From positions 3,183,501 to 3,247,500 of the forward strand of contig NZ_JAIZBG010000001.1 in assembly GCF_022267325.1 (NCBI RefSeq): 64,000 bases of DNA, written 5' to 3'. The DNA comes from Leptospira sanjuanensis. GTDB lineage: Bacteria > Spirochaetota > Leptospiria > Leptospirales > Leptospiraceae. Below, in pieces: positions 1 to 8,141 of this stretch; positions within the stretch are counted from its first letter, which is position 1; every line of letters starts with the position of its first letter. A program made the translations under genes and the position numbers. The notes under the pieces were generated by a model that worked only from the letters and a program-made list of their open reading frames with translations, ran no database searches and was not told the DNA's origin.

Positions 1-864
1 AGTCCTACGACCGGAACGGTGAGAAAAATCAACATCGCTTCGAGAACCGCCACTTCTCTTCCGATTACGATCGATAGACCGAGAGGAATTACGACCGATG
101 GGATCTTTCTCTACATCACGAGCCAAAGTCATTTTATCGTGAAATACAACCTCATCACGAACACGTATTCCACGATTGCAGGTCTTGCGGGTTCGAGCGG
201 AAGCACGGACGGAGTCGGAACTGCGGCGAGATTCAGCGCTCCGAAAGGAATCGCGACCGACGGAACCTATCTCTACGTCGCGGACACGGGAAATAATAAG
301 ATTCGCAGAATCAGAATCTCGGATAACACGGTCACTACGATCGCGGGGAGCGGAACCGCGGGAACTCTGGACGGACCGGGAACTTCCGCGGAATTCAATA
401 AACCAAGTCATCTCGTTTATGATTCCAACACTCTGTATGTGACCGACACGAACTCGAACAATATTAAAAAAATCGATCTTAGTTCAACGATGGTGACTAC
501 GATCGCGGGAAGTTCCGCCGGAACGTCCGGAAACGTAGTCAACGCAACGGGAACTATGGCGCGTTTTACCGGTCCCGTGGCGGTTTCACTAGACGCAAAC
601 TTTCTCTACGTCGTGGACGGAACAACGCTCATCAAAAAGATTTCAAGAACCGCTCCGTATGCGGTCACGAACCTTTTGGGTTGTTCTCCGATTCCGCCGA
701 CCAGCGGCACTACGGTTTCAGGCGGACCGGACGGAGGAACGATCGGAACCTGCCAGGCAAACGAAGGAAGCTTCTTTGCACCGAGGGGAATCGTGACCAA
801 CGGTCGGAGCCTCTTCGTAGTCGAAATGCATCCATACATGCGGTTGGTTCGAAAGATCGACTAA
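1..864 (+). CDS. NHL-repeat beta-propeller protein, C-terminal part
   Basis: The reading frame is open from the first base of the window, so the N-terminus and any signal peptide lie outside. The visible 287 codons consist of NHL-type repeats: recurring blocks of the pattern PRGIATDG-x-LYVAD-x-NNKIRRI followed by VTTIAGS-type strands, about 55-65 residues apart. At least four blades are seen. NHL propellers mediate binding, and in Leptospira such proteins are usually exported or lipoproteins, but no function can be assigned here. An ATG/GTG inside the frame (GTG at 19) is not thought to be the true start because the repeat pattern continues upstream of it. A hairpin follows the stop. Confidence 0.8.
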   Translation, partial: SPTTGTVRKINIASRTATSLPITIDRPRGITTDGIFLYITSQSHFIVKYNLITNTYSTIAGLAGSSGSTDGVGTAARFSAPKGIATDGTYLYVADTGNNKIRRIRISDNTVTTIAGSGTAGTLDGPGTSAEFNKPSHLVYDSNTLYVTDTNSNNIKKIDLSSTMVTTIAGSSAGTSGNVVNATGTMARFTGPVAVSLDANFLYVVDGTTLIKKISRTAPYAVTNLLGCSPIPPTSGTTVSGGPDGGTIGTCQANEGSFFAPRGIVTNGRSLFVVEMHPYMRLVRKID

Positions 865-871
865 AATTCCC

Positions 872-899
872 AATCCCTCTCCGAAAAGGGATTTTCGAA
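872..899 (+). terminator. possible terminator after the NHL gene
   Basis: AATCCC (872-877) and GGGATT (888-893) form a short stem that is followed by a T-rich stretch. It lies 8 bases after the stop codon at 864. The stem is only six base pairs, so this is tentative. Confidence 0.4.
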
Positions 900-958
900 A
901 GGAAGTCCCTTTTCTCTTTTTTGCTTGTACTTTTGTCCGACGTCTCTATTCTCAACGA

Positions 959-1582
959 ATGCAGAGCGTGCAGCCCGGTAAAAAAGCCTTTTTGGTCGGA
1001 ATTACCGGAATGATCGGGGGCGGCAAAAGTACCGCGGCAAAGATCTTGGAAGAATTGGGCGGCTTCGGAATCAGCGCCGACCGTTTAGCGAAACGTTATA
1101 CGGAACCGGATTCTCCCATTCTCGCCGAACTGACGGAACTCCTAGGAAAGGAAATTCTCGATTCGGAAGGTAAGCCGGATCGGAAAAAAATTTCCGACAT
1201 CGTGTTTCGAGACGCCGATAAACTCGCGGGACTCAATCGACTGATTCATCCGAGGGTTCGCAAGGACTTCCAAAATATTTTGGAGACCATCGCTCAAGGG
1301 AGAATGGTGATTTGGGAAGTTCCCCTTCTTTTCGAAACGGACGCTCACACACTCTGCGACGCGACCGTGACCGTGGATTCCGACCCGGAAGAATCGATCG
1401 CAAGAACGGTTTCCAGAGATGGGACCACGAAAGAGGACGTTTTGGCGAGAATCAAAAACCAACTTCCTCTTACGGAAAAGCTGAAAAGAGCCGATTATAT
1501 CATTAGAAACAGAGGGGACTTGGAATCTCTCAGAGAAGAATGTAAAACTCTCTACTCCGTTCTGTTGGGAAGAATGTCATGA
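959..1582 (+). CDS. coaE: dephospho-CoA kinase CoaE
   Basis: CoaE phosphorylates the ribose 3'-OH of dephospho-CoA, the last step of CoA synthesis, in the cytoplasm. The 207-residue protein has the family's usual length. A P-loop GMIGGGKST sits at about residues 17-25, followed by the ISADRLAKR motif (DADxxAR-like, substrate binding), LNRLIHPRVR and VWEVPLLFET (V-x-PLLFE motif), and a C-terminal ADYIIRNRGDLESL that closes the fold as in other CoaE proteins. The stop overlaps the ATG of the next gene by four bases (ATGA), so the SPOR-domain gene is probably translationally coupled. Confidence 0.95.
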   Translation: MQSVQPGKKAFLVGITGMIGGGKSTAAKILEELGGFGISADRLAKRYTEPDSPILAELTELLGKEILDSEGKPDRKKISDIVFRDADKLAGLNRLIHPRVRKDFQNILETIAQGRMVIWEVPLLFETDAHTLCDATVTVDSDPEESIARTVSRDGTTKEDVLARIKNQLPLTEKLKRADYIIRNRGDLESLREECKTLYSVLLGRMS

Positions 1583-2319
1583 AAGAAAAAATTTTTTACG
1601 TAATCAATCTGGACAATAAGAGAATTCTAATTCTCTCCACGTTTTTAATCGGACTTCTGTTTTCGTTTTTTTTTCTGGGAGTTTCAGTCGGAAAAAAACG
1701 CGCAGGCGGCTCCGCGGAAGAAACGCTGACGTTAAACGACATCAAAAATCAGGAAGTGCAAAGTTCGATTCCGTTTTCCGAACCGGGTCAAATTCCGAGC
1801 GAAGGAAACAACACGGTCGCATCTGCTGAAATTCCGGCGGCGAACGCGAATTCTCCGTCTAACGCAAACACACAGGAATCCGTTACGTTCAAAAACATTC
1901 CTCCCGCAACCGAAGTCGTGGAATTTAAAAAATCGGGAACGGCCCCTTCTTCCGCTGAAAAGGAAAACAAAAACGCTCCTGAAACTCTTTCCGTAAAAGA
2001 ACCGGAAGGTTCCAAGGATTCCAAAAAATCCAAACGAAACGAAGAAAAAAAATCGAAACGAATTTCCAAATCCTCTTCCGACGAAGAAACGGAAGGATTT
2101 ACACTTCAAGTAGCCGCATTTAAGGAAAAAGAAAAGGCAGACGAATTAAAAAAATCGATTTCCGGAAAAGAGAAAAATACGAAAGCAACCGTCAAAAGAT
2201 CAAGAAACGGATATTATACGGTACGATTCGGGTCCGCTTCGTCTAAAAAAGAAGCAGAAAGTCTTGCAAAGTTATTACCTGCGAAATTGAGATCCGGAGT
2301 CATCGTAGTCAAGGATTGA
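1579..2319 (+). CDS. membrane-anchored SPOR-domain protein
   Basis: A 246-residue protein with a short cytoplasmic N-terminus, one membrane segment at about residues 14-36, a long low-complexity linker rich in Ser, Lys, Glu and Asn (about 50-165), and a C-terminal SPOR domain (about 170-245: FTLQVAAFKEKEKADELKKS ... GYYTVRFGSASSKKEAESLA). SPOR domains bind denuded glycan strands of septal peptidoglycan, so a role in cell division or envelope remodelling is likely. The architecture resembles FtsN or DedD, but the linker and length do not allow a symbol. Its ATG overlaps the coaE stop. Confidence 0.85.
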   Translation: MKEKIFYVINLDNKRILILSTFLIGLLFSFFFLGVSVGKKRAGGSAEETLTLNDIKNQEVQSSIPFSEPGQIPSEGNNTVASAEIPAANANSPSNANTQESVTFKNIPPATEVVEFKKSGTAPSSAEKENKNAPETLSVKEPEGSKDSKKSKRNEEKKSKRISKSSSDEETEGFTLQVAAFKEKEKADELKKSISGKEKNTKATVKRSRNGYYTVRFGSASSKKEAESLAKLLPAKLRSGVIVVKD

Positions 2320-2371
2320 TTTTTATATTGACCTCCGTTGTGGAGCCGACGAAATCTGTTTCTGAATACGA

Positions 2372-3019
2372 ATGGATCAACAGGTGTTAGAGCTAACGCG
2401 TAAAGCAGTTGTACGCGCGACGATCGAGAGGCTTCGCACAACGTATTCGGATCTTCTCATCATCAAGGGATACGACGGCATTCCCGATTTTTTCGAATTC
2501 AATCTTTATTCTCCCGCGAACAAAGAAGAGCGCGACAACGCTTTAGAAAATCTTTATGAAAAGCTGAAGACGGTCGCGGGTAAATCCATGACGGACAACA
2601 TTCATCAGATCATTTTGCTGAATCGCCTAACGGATTCTTTGGATTACGACACGGCAAAGATCGTGATCGAAAACAATCTGATGGAAGACGGAGTGATTTC
2701 CAGAGACAATCTTTACGCCGCGATGGGCGAAACCGATCGTTTCGAGGAAAGAAAGAAACAGATCCAGATGGTCGGAAATACGTTGAAATTCTTTTTTTCC
2801 CTTTCCAAACTTCCGATGATCAAACTTGTAATGGCTCCGATCAAGGTCGCAGCTTCCATGGTGGGCGCTACGTCGCTTGTCGAAACGATGGAAGCTGGTT
2901 ACGAGTTATCGAGCAAAATCAAGGATCTCAATCCGTTTATCGAGGCATTTCTCGATCGTGAAACCCGTCTTATTTCGAAACTCGAACTGGGAAATCCCGT
3001 CGGCGAATTGTCGAACTGA
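2372..3019 (+). CDS. conserved hypothetical protein
   Basis: I do not recognise this 215-residue protein. It is predicted mostly helical, has no signal peptide, and carries a hydrophobic stretch at about residues 135-170 (KFFFSLSKLPMIKLVMAPIK and following) that could be a membrane-associated hairpin. Charged residues are evenly spread and codon use matches the neighbours. It lies 52 bp downstream of the SPOR gene on the same strand, and a cluster of the 14-bp dispersed motif follows it. Confidence 0.7.
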   Translation: MDQQVLELTRKAVVRATIERLRTTYSDLLIIKGYDGIPDFFEFNLYSPANKEERDNALENLYEKLKTVAGKSMTDNIHQIILLNRLTDSLDYDTAKIVIENNLMEDGVISRDNLYAAMGETDRFEERKKQIQMVGNTLKFFFSLSKLPMIKLVMAPIKVAASMVGATSLVETMEAGYELSSKIKDLNPFIEAFLDRETRLISKLELGNPVGELSN

Positions 3020-3343
3020 TTCTTCGATAAAATAGCGTAGGAACTATTACAAACAAAGAGGGATTTCGGCCGCATCCGCGCGTTGGAATCGAATCGTAAA
3101 AATTTGATTGTTGTGTGAGTTCCAACGCCCGGACCGCGCCACTTCCGGCTCGCGGAGTCCCGCTCGGTCTTTCAGACCAAGCCGTTCGTGTCGCTTGCGG
3201 AGTTGTAAGTCGGGAAATTTCTCCGTTTGCGCAAGAAAATGTGGGAACTCCAGCATTCATTGAGTTTCAGAAAAGATTTACTCTGGATATAAAATTGTGT
3301 AGGAACTCATACCTCTGCGCTGTTCTACGAAACGATTCCGCGG
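3020..3343. repeat. non-coding interval with four copies of the 14-bp palindromic motif
   Basis: This gap between convergent genes has no convincing gene. It contains GTAGGAACTATTAC (3037-3050), GTGTGAGTTCCAAC (3113-3126, opposite orientation), GTGGGAACTCCAGC (3241-3254) and GTAGGAACTCATAC (3299-3312). All fit GTRGGA-AC-TCNYAC or its complement. The many short open frames across it are not supported. Confidence 0.75.
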
Positions 3344-4372
3344 TCAAAACAGAGATTTCTTTTGCAGTTCCGCTCGGAATACCGCCGTGTATTCGGCTTT
3401 TCCTAAAAGATTGAAGTGAGAAGCGTCAAAGAACAATTCCGGTCTTGTTTCGAAACGTTCCGGGTTCAAGCGGAGATAAACCGCGCTCGATTGTTCCGCG
3501 ATCTTTTTGAGTTCTTTACGGACGATTTCATATCTCTGATCGTCTTCTTTGCTAAAAAAATAATTCGGAGTTTCCAGAAGAACGGTTTTAACTCCGTGCG
3601 TGTGCGTTAACTTTAGAATTTCATAAAGTTCTTGTATGAGTCTGGGATCGAGTTTCGGCGCCAATCCTTCGTATTGTTTTTTCCATTCCCCAATCCGGAC
3701 GTCTTGTTCTGCGACTTGTCCCTTGTTTGAATCGATGTTTGCGGATTCTTGCGTTTGTTTTTTCGTTTTGTTCGTCGATTCCGCGTTCAGTTTCCAAACG
3801 AAAACGGAGGATAAATACTTATCATACAATTTCGAAAGAATAAAATGAGAAAAAGAATTCAGAGAATACGAATGAGAAATACGAAAAGTCCAGTATTCGA
3901 TCGGAGATTCTTGCGGAACCTTTTGATCCAGAAAGTCCACGAACAAACCTTTGTGATAATATCCTTTCACGGATTTATACGCGGAATCCGGATAACGATC
4001 CGGGTTCAAAGCGAATTTATCGGTTTCTAACACAAGCAAAGAAGGAAGTTGCATGCGGTTCTTTTTCAGATATTCGCTTACGATTTCCTTTCTGAGAGAA
4101 AGGTTGGCGCCGGGCACGTTGAGAAGAACGACCGGCTTGCCGGTTTCTTTCGCAAGAACTTCCGGGTCCAAATCCCAAAGGATATGACTCGAACCGACGA
4201 TGAGCGTATTTGCCGGCTTGAAATTTTTAGACATCGAAAACATCTTATCGTATTGTCCGAACAAAAGGGCGTACCAAACACGATCGAACAAAACTACGGA
4301 GACCAGAAGAACGAGAGAAAGACCCGCATAACGCAGAATTTTAGAACTGGAAGTAGATGAAGCTGGATCCAT
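3344..4372 (-). CDS. DUF1574-type SGNH hydrolase-like protein
   Basis: A 342-residue protein with an N-terminal signal anchor (about 12-30). Two SGNH-type motifs are visible: a block I-like GSSHILWDLDP (about 57-67, the first Ser in the nucleophile position) and a block V-like DASHFNLLGKAEY near the C-terminus supplying Asp and His. Proteins of this kind in Leptospira are grouped as DUF1574 and are often paired with MBOAT acyltransferases, much as AlgJ/AlgX or DltD partner AlgI/DltB. The ATG lies inside the end of the upstream MBOAT gene (32-bp overlap), so the two are co-expressed. I infer a shared role in acylating a surface polysaccharide. The substrate is unknown. Confidence 0.8.
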   Translation of the reverse strand: MDPASSTSSSKILRYAGLSLVLLVSVVLFDRVWYALLFGQYDKMFSMSKNFKPANTLIVGSSHILWDLDPEVLAKETGKPVVLLNVPGANLSLRKEIVSEYLKKNRMQLPSLLVLETDKFALNPDRYPDSAYKSVKGYYHKGLFVDFLDQKVPQESPIEYWTFRISHSYSLNSFSHFILSKLYDKYLSSVFVWKLNAESTNKTKKQTQESANIDSNKGQVAEQDVRIGEWKKQYEGLAPKLDPRLIQELYEILKLTHTHGVKTVLLETPNYFFSKEDDQRYEIVRKELKKIAEQSSAVYLRLNPERFETRPELFFDASHFNLLGKAEYTAVFRAELQKKSLF

Positions 4373-5753
4373 AGAACACTCCTCCCGTAAAAATCAAAGT
4401 GATGAAAATTCCCGCAACGGCCCAATCTCCGTATTTCTTCCAGCCTTCTTTCGTTCTTTCCCAAAAAGGAAACAAGGCTTCCAAAAGTAAAAAGACCGCG
4501 ATCGCAAAAACTCCCGCTTTTTTCTGAAACTCTACGATCAGATCGAGTCCTTCTCCGTTTGTGAAATCGAAAATTCTTCGGAGAATCAAATGGGCGGTTG
4601 ATACCGAATTCGCGCGGAAATAAACCCAGCTTAAAAGTACGAGATGGAACGTGACGATCACTCCGATCCAGCGGAACCAAAATCCTTTCGGAGTTTTTTC
4701 GGTGACATACCGCTTCCAAATCACTTCCGACGCGAGATAAATTCCGTTTAAAACTCCCCAGATGACGAACGTCCAATTCGCACCGTGCCAAATCCCCGAA
4801 AGAGCGAAGACGATCAATAAATTTCGAATATGACGAAACGTTGATACTCTGTTTCCTCCGAGCGGAATATATACGTAGTCCCGAAACCAGGAAGACAAAG
4901 AAATGTGCCAGCGTCCCCAAAACTCGGACACGCTCGAAGAAAAATAAGGACGATCGAAGTTTCGCATCAGATCGATTCCCAAAATTTTCGCAGTTCCGAT
5001 CGCGATGTTGGAATAACCGGCGAAGTCGCAATAAATCTGAAACGCGAAAAAATACGTTGCGACCAAAAGATCCGTACCGGATTTTCCGGCAGGATCGTTG
5101 TACATCGCATCGACGAAAACCGACAGCCGATCCGCGACCATCAGCTTCATTAGAAATCCATAAACTATGTATTTCAATCCGTTTTCGATATTCTGAAACA
5201 CGAGCTTGTGTTCCTGATGAAACTGAGCCATCAAGTGATGCGCTCTTTCGATCGGGCCGGCGACCAACTGAGGAAAGAACATCACGTAAACCCAATAATA
5301 TCCGAGGTGCCTTTCGGCCTTAATTTTGCCTTGATAGACTTCCACGATATAACCCATGGACTGAAACGTATGAAAGGAAAGTCCGATCGGAAGTATGATC
5401 TGCAAAGGCGATACGGGAAGATCGGCTCCGATCAGAAATCGATAGAGATAACCGGTATTCTCCAGAGCGAAATTGAAGTATTTAAAGAAGATAAGAATCC
5501 CTATGTTCGAAGAGAGACTCAAGATGAGATAGGTTCCTCGTTTCGGCCCTGTCGCATTTTCGATCCAGATCGCAAGGTAGTAATCCAATACGATCGTAAA
5601 CGCAAGAATCAATATGTAGGCCGGAATAAAGGCCATGTAAAAGTAGCAACTTGCGACCAGCAGAAGAATCCACCGGAAACGGAACGGAAGCAGAAAGTAA
5701 AGAACCGCGACGATCGGATAAAATACGAGAAAGTGAATCGAGTTGAATAACAT
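4341..5753 (-). CDS. MBOAT family O-acyltransferase (AlgI-like)
   Basis: A 470-residue multi-pass membrane protein of the AlgI/DltB type. It begins MLFNSIHFLVFYPIV, as AlgI-like members typically do. It carries RPYFSSSVSEFWGRWHISL, a hallmark of the family, then GGNR and the invariant catalytic histidine in ALSGIWHGANWTF. MBOAT enzymes move acyl groups across the inner membrane for O-acetylation of extracellular glycans. The length (about 460-520) is normal. It is the first gene of a two-gene unit with the DUF1574-type protein. Which glycan is modified cannot be told. Confidence 0.92.
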   Translation of the reverse strand: MLFNSIHFLVFYPIVAVLYFLLPFRFRWILLLVASCYFYMAFIPAYILILAFTIVLDYYLAIWIENATGPKRGTYLILSLSSNIGILIFFKYFNFALENTGYLYRFLIGADLPVSPLQIILPIGLSFHTFQSMGYIVEVYQGKIKAERHLGYYWVYVMFFPQLVAGPIERAHHLMAQFHQEHKLVFQNIENGLKYIVYGFLMKLMVADRLSVFVDAMYNDPAGKSGTDLLVATYFFAFQIYCDFAGYSNIAIGTAKILGIDLMRNFDRPYFSSSVSEFWGRWHISLSSWFRDYVYIPLGGNRVSTFRHIRNLLIVFALSGIWHGANWTFVIWGVLNGIYLASEVIWKRYVTEKTPKGFWFRWIGVIVTFHLVLLSWVYFRANSVSTAHLILRRIFDFTNGEGLDLIVEFQKKAGVFAIAVFLLLEALFPFWERTKEGWKKYGDWAVAGIFITLIFTGGVFYGSSFIYFQF

Positions 5754-5966
5754 AGATCGGTTCTTTTGCGAACATTCCTTCGGTTGGAACCGCGTTTTGT
5801 TCCCGGCCGATATTTCGATAAAGTAAAATCAGATTTTGAGATTTGCGGTAATTGTAAAGTCAAAAGCGGCGCCGGGAACGGGACGATTCTGTCAAGTTTC
5901 AAAGGACGATCTTGTCGGAACAGTTGGAGAATTTCGGATTCCAACTGCAAGATTATTCCGTGCCGG

Positions 5967-5980
5967 GTGAGAGTTCCCAC
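5967..5980 (-). repeat. single copy of the 14-bp palindromic motif
   Basis: GTGAGAGTTCCCAC, the complement orientation of GTRGGA-AC-TCNYAC, in the non-coding interval upstream of the MBOAT gene. Confidence 0.65.
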
Positions 5981-6079
5981 ATTGCCTGCGATTCAAAATG
6001 ATATGCGAGGATCCGCCGAGTAAAAGCCCCCGACGATTTCTTTCAGTGTTCCGACAGGATTTATAAAAAAGAATGGATG

Positions 6080-6105
6080 AGGAATTACTTGCGAGTAGAG
6101 GGACG
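6080..6105. repeat. direct repeat containing the 3' end of tRNA-Leu, copy 1
   Basis: A 26-base stretch identical to 6352-6377. It includes the complement of the last 15 bases of the tRNA-Leu gene plus 11 flanking bases. The next bases do not continue the tRNA. The copies are 272 bp apart. Such a partial tRNA end is the usual scar of site-specific integration at a tRNA gene, but no integrase lies nearby. Confidence 0.75.
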
Positions 6106-6212
6106 TTCGAAAGTAGAAGTTTCTCCGGGTAATTAGAATCTGTGAAAACGCGGGACTCGCCGTTACGCAATCCGTCCTCGTGACGGATTCGGCTCCACGG
6201 CGTCTCCCTTTG

Positions 6213-6244
<32 letters not shown>

Positions 6245-6351
6245 CTTCGCTTCTAGGGTCGCTCGAAACGCTTTACCAAAGCTCGCTTCGAGTCCCTCAA
6301 TTTTTTGATAGACAATTGATTGAATGTAGATTCGAGATTCGGATTTTAAAA

Positions 6352-6444
<93 letters not shown>

Positions 6445-6540
6445 GTGGTCTTTCCAATGTTTGCGAGTGTACGTGCGAGTCAAGCGGAAAGAATCAAAAC
6501 GCCGTGGGAAAAGAGTTGCCGCGGCCGCAATCGAACGTCG

Positions 6541-6942
6541 TCATTCGGTGTCGTCCTCGTTGGAAAGCGTCTTTAAAATCGGACAACTCGGACGATGATC
6601 TCCTTGGCAATGATGTGCGAGATGTTTAAGAGTGGCCGCCATCTCCTGCAGTTCGTTGATCTTATTCTCCAGAGTTTTCAGATGCGTGAGCGCGAGCTTT
6701 TTTACGTCGGCGCTCGCACGGCTCTTGTTTCTCCAAAGGCCAACGAGCTTTTGAATTTCGGAAAGCCCGAAGCCCATGCTTCGCGCGCGTTTCACGAATT
6801 TCAAAATATGAACGTCATCGGAAGAATACGTTCTATAACCGGAATCTTTTCTTCTCGCCTTTGGAATCAAACCGATCGATTCGTAATGACGAATCTGTTT
6901 CGCGCTGACTCCCGATTCTTTGGAAACGTTTCCGATGTTCAT
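6541..6942 (-). CDS. cueR: CueR-type copper-responsive MerR regulator
   Basis: A 133-residue MerR-family protein: winged helix-turn-helix (about 1-70, MNIGNVSKESGVSAKQIRHYE), a long dimerisation helix (about 78-108) and a C-terminal metal loop. The loop is C-QGDHRPS-C with cysteines at 112 and 120, the same spacing and numbering as E. coli CueR, and Ser77 is present, which in that family marks sensors of monovalent ions (Cu+, Ag+). It is a transcription activator that untwists promoters with 19-bp spacers, and two such promoters lie just upstream at 7263-7293 and 7347-7377. Assignment to copper is by family motif and context. Confidence 0.93.
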   Translation of the reverse strand: MNIGNVSKESGVSAKQIRHYESIGLIPKARRKDSGYRTYSSDDVHILKFVKRARSMGFGLSEIQKLVGLWRNKSRASADVKKLALTHLKTLENKINELQEMAATLKHLAHHCQGDHRPSCPILKTLSNEDDTE

Positions 6943-6967
6943 AGCTCTTCACCGTTCTCTTTCTTTT

Positions 6968-7255
6968 TTAGTTAGACTGCGGTTCGATTCTGCGAAGAGA
7001 AAGATCCGATTTCGGAACGGATCTGCAAGCCAAAATCAATCCGTTTTCTTTTTCTTCCTCGGTGAGAGCAAAACGATTGTGGGATAAATGTTCCACTTCT
7101 CCCTTTAAAAGAAGGATCTTGCACGCGCCGCATCGACCCAAACGGCAGGAATAGGAAAGATCGATTTTCGATCGTAAGGAAGAATCCAGTACATTCTCGC
7201 CTTCCAAGACATCGGCGCTGCGATTCCAATCGGGAAAATAAATTTTATACATCAT
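6968..7255 (-). CDS. plant-type [2Fe-2S] ferredoxin, copper-regulated
   Basis: A 95-residue ferredoxin with the cluster motif C-RLGR-C-GA-C and a distal Cys in LILACRS, i.e. C-x4-C-x2-C-xn-C. The open frame extends upstream to 7399, but the ATGATG at 7250-7255 is preferred: the domain begins there, and the CueR-type promoter (7263-7293) would be inside the gene otherwise. The predicted transcript start is about 1-3 bases from this ATG and there is no clear Shine-Dalgarno, so the message may be leaderless. The gene lies between cueR and the divergent chaperone operon. Copper destroys Fe-S clusters, so a role as replacement electron carrier under copper stress is a reasonable guess. Confidence 0.85.
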   Translation of the reverse strand: MMYKIYFPDWNRSADVLEGENVLDSSLRSKIDLSYSCRLGRCGACKILLLKGEVEHLSHNRFALTEEEKENGLILACRSVPKSDLSLRRIEPQSN

Positions 7256-7262
7256 ACCGCAG

Positions 7263-7293
7263 ATTCTAAAGCTTCCCCTAATGGGAAGGTCAA
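7263..7293 (-). promoter_or_regulatory. CueR-type promoter/operator of the ferredoxin gene
   Basis: On the minus strand: -35 TTGACC (7288-7293), a 19-bp spacer containing the dyad ACCTTCCC...GGGGAAG, and -10 TAGAAT (7263-7268). The over-long spacer with an internal dyad is the diagnostic layout for MerR/CueR activation. Confidence 0.85.
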
Positions 7294-7346
7294 GGAGCCG
7301 ATCGCAAAAAAAAGAATGCGAAAAGAAAAAAAATCGAAATCGGCTA

Positions 7347-7377
7347 TTGACCTTACCCTCGTGGGAAGGTTTAAGCT
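7347..7377 (+). promoter_or_regulatory. CueR-type promoter/operator of the copper chaperone operon
   Basis: On the plus strand: -35 TTGACC (7347-7352), a 19-bp spacer with the dyad ACCTTACCC...GTGGGAAGGT, and -10 TAAGCT (7372-7377). It is 43 bp upstream of the HMA gene start and points away from its twin at 7263-7293. Confidence 0.87.
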
Positions 7378-7419
7378 GAGTTCCAAGATCGGTTTTCAAA
7401 ACCGTTTAAGGAGAATCTT

Positions 7420-7629
7420 ATGGTGGAATTTCAAGTGGAGAATATGACCTGTGGAAGTTGTGCAAACGTTATTTCCAAGGCGATCAAAACGATCGATCCG
7501 AACGTTCAAGTGAGCGTGGATGTCGCAAGTCAAACCGTTCGCGTCGACAGCGGGCGTTCGGAAACGGAACTCGCAAATCTAATCGAAGAATGCGGTTACC
7601 CCGTTTCCAAAAGTACTGTCGTTCAATAA
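7420..7629 (+). CDS. CopZ-like HMA copper chaperone
   Basis: A 69-residue single heavy-metal-associated domain with the metal-binding motif MTCGSC at residues 9-14 and the closing LIEECGYPVSK typical of the ferredoxin-like fold. Proteins of this type carry Cu(I) in the cytoplasm to a P-type ATPase or to a CueR-type sensor. No CopA ATPase is in the window, so the partner must be encoded elsewhere. It has a good ribosome site (AAGGAGAA) before ATG and is the first gene after the CueR-type promoter. Confidence 0.88.
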   Translation: MVEFQVENMTCGSCANVISKAIKTIDPNVQVSVDVASQTVRVDSGRSETELANLIEECGYPVSKSTVVQ

Positions 7630-7646
7630 AAGAGGAGAATCAATCG

Positions 7647-8096
7647 ATGGAACATTCACAACCGAATCCTAAAAGCCTGGCCGTTTTCCAAAAAACGGCC
7701 TTCCCGAAAGCGGAGGTCGCAAAACTGACGCTTTCCATTTTTCTTATATTCGCAAGTTATGGATTGCGAGCGCACGGAGAACACGAAACCGGACCGAACG
7801 GAGGAACGATTCGGATGCCGGGCGGTTTCCACACCGAGCTGGTTCTTTTAAAGGAAGGTCTGAAAGTGTATCTTTTGGATATCGAATTCAAAAACCCTTC
7901 CACAAAGAACGGCAAACTTCAGGCCAAAATCGTCCAAGGAAAATCCGAACAAAAACTGGAATGTCAGGCGCATCCGGATCATTTTTTCTGTCCGGTTTCC
8001 AAGATTCCATCTTCGGGTAAAATCGTCCTGAAGGCGACCCGGGAGAAAATGGAGGGAATCGACGCGGTTTATGATCTGCCGATTTCCAAAAAATGA
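7647..8096 (+). CDS. exported hypothetical protein of the copper operon
   Basis: A 149-residue protein starting at ATG 7647, preceded by AGAGGAGAA. The frame is open further upstream, but those codons overlap the HMA gene and look random. A membrane segment at about residues 27-44 (KLTLSIFLIFASYGLRAHG) suggests export, and the mature part starts with the His-rich HGEHETGPNGG. The rest is beta-rich with two cysteines (C-x6-C, residues 109 and 116 approx.) spanning a His pair (HPDHFFC), possible metal ligands. It lies 17 bp after the HMA gene, so copper induction is expected. I recognise no named family; a periplasmic copper-binding role is inference. Confidence 0.8.
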   Translation: MEHSQPNPKSLAVFQKTAFPKAEVAKLTLSIFLIFASYGLRAHGEHETGPNGGTIRMPGGFHTELVLLKEGLKVYLLDIEFKNPSTKNGKLQAKIVQGKSEQKLECQAHPDHFFCPVSKIPSSGKIVLKATREKMEGIDAVYDLPISKK

Positions 8097-8110
8097 ATGG
8101 AATTACAAAA

Positions 8111-8141
8111 GCGTTTCATACATACTTTGTGTATGAAACGC
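8111..8141. promoter_or_regulatory. perfect inverted repeat over the start of the vapBC remnant
   Basis: GCGTTTCATAC (8111-8121) and GTATGAAACGC (8131-8141) are exact complements separated by 9 bases. The right arm contains the presumed start codon of the VapB-like frame. Such dyads are typical VapB/VapBC autoregulatory operators; at RNA level the hairpin could also hide the start. Confidence 0.65.

Noticed and set aside
4294..5295. 333-codon minus-strand frame
   Set aside because: It overlaps the MBOAT gene in another frame on the same strand and has Arg/Ser/Phe-rich, low-quality composition.
4841..5323. 160-codon plus-strand frame antisense to the MBOAT gene
   Set aside because: Antisense shadow with Arg/Lys-rich composition; no ribosome site.
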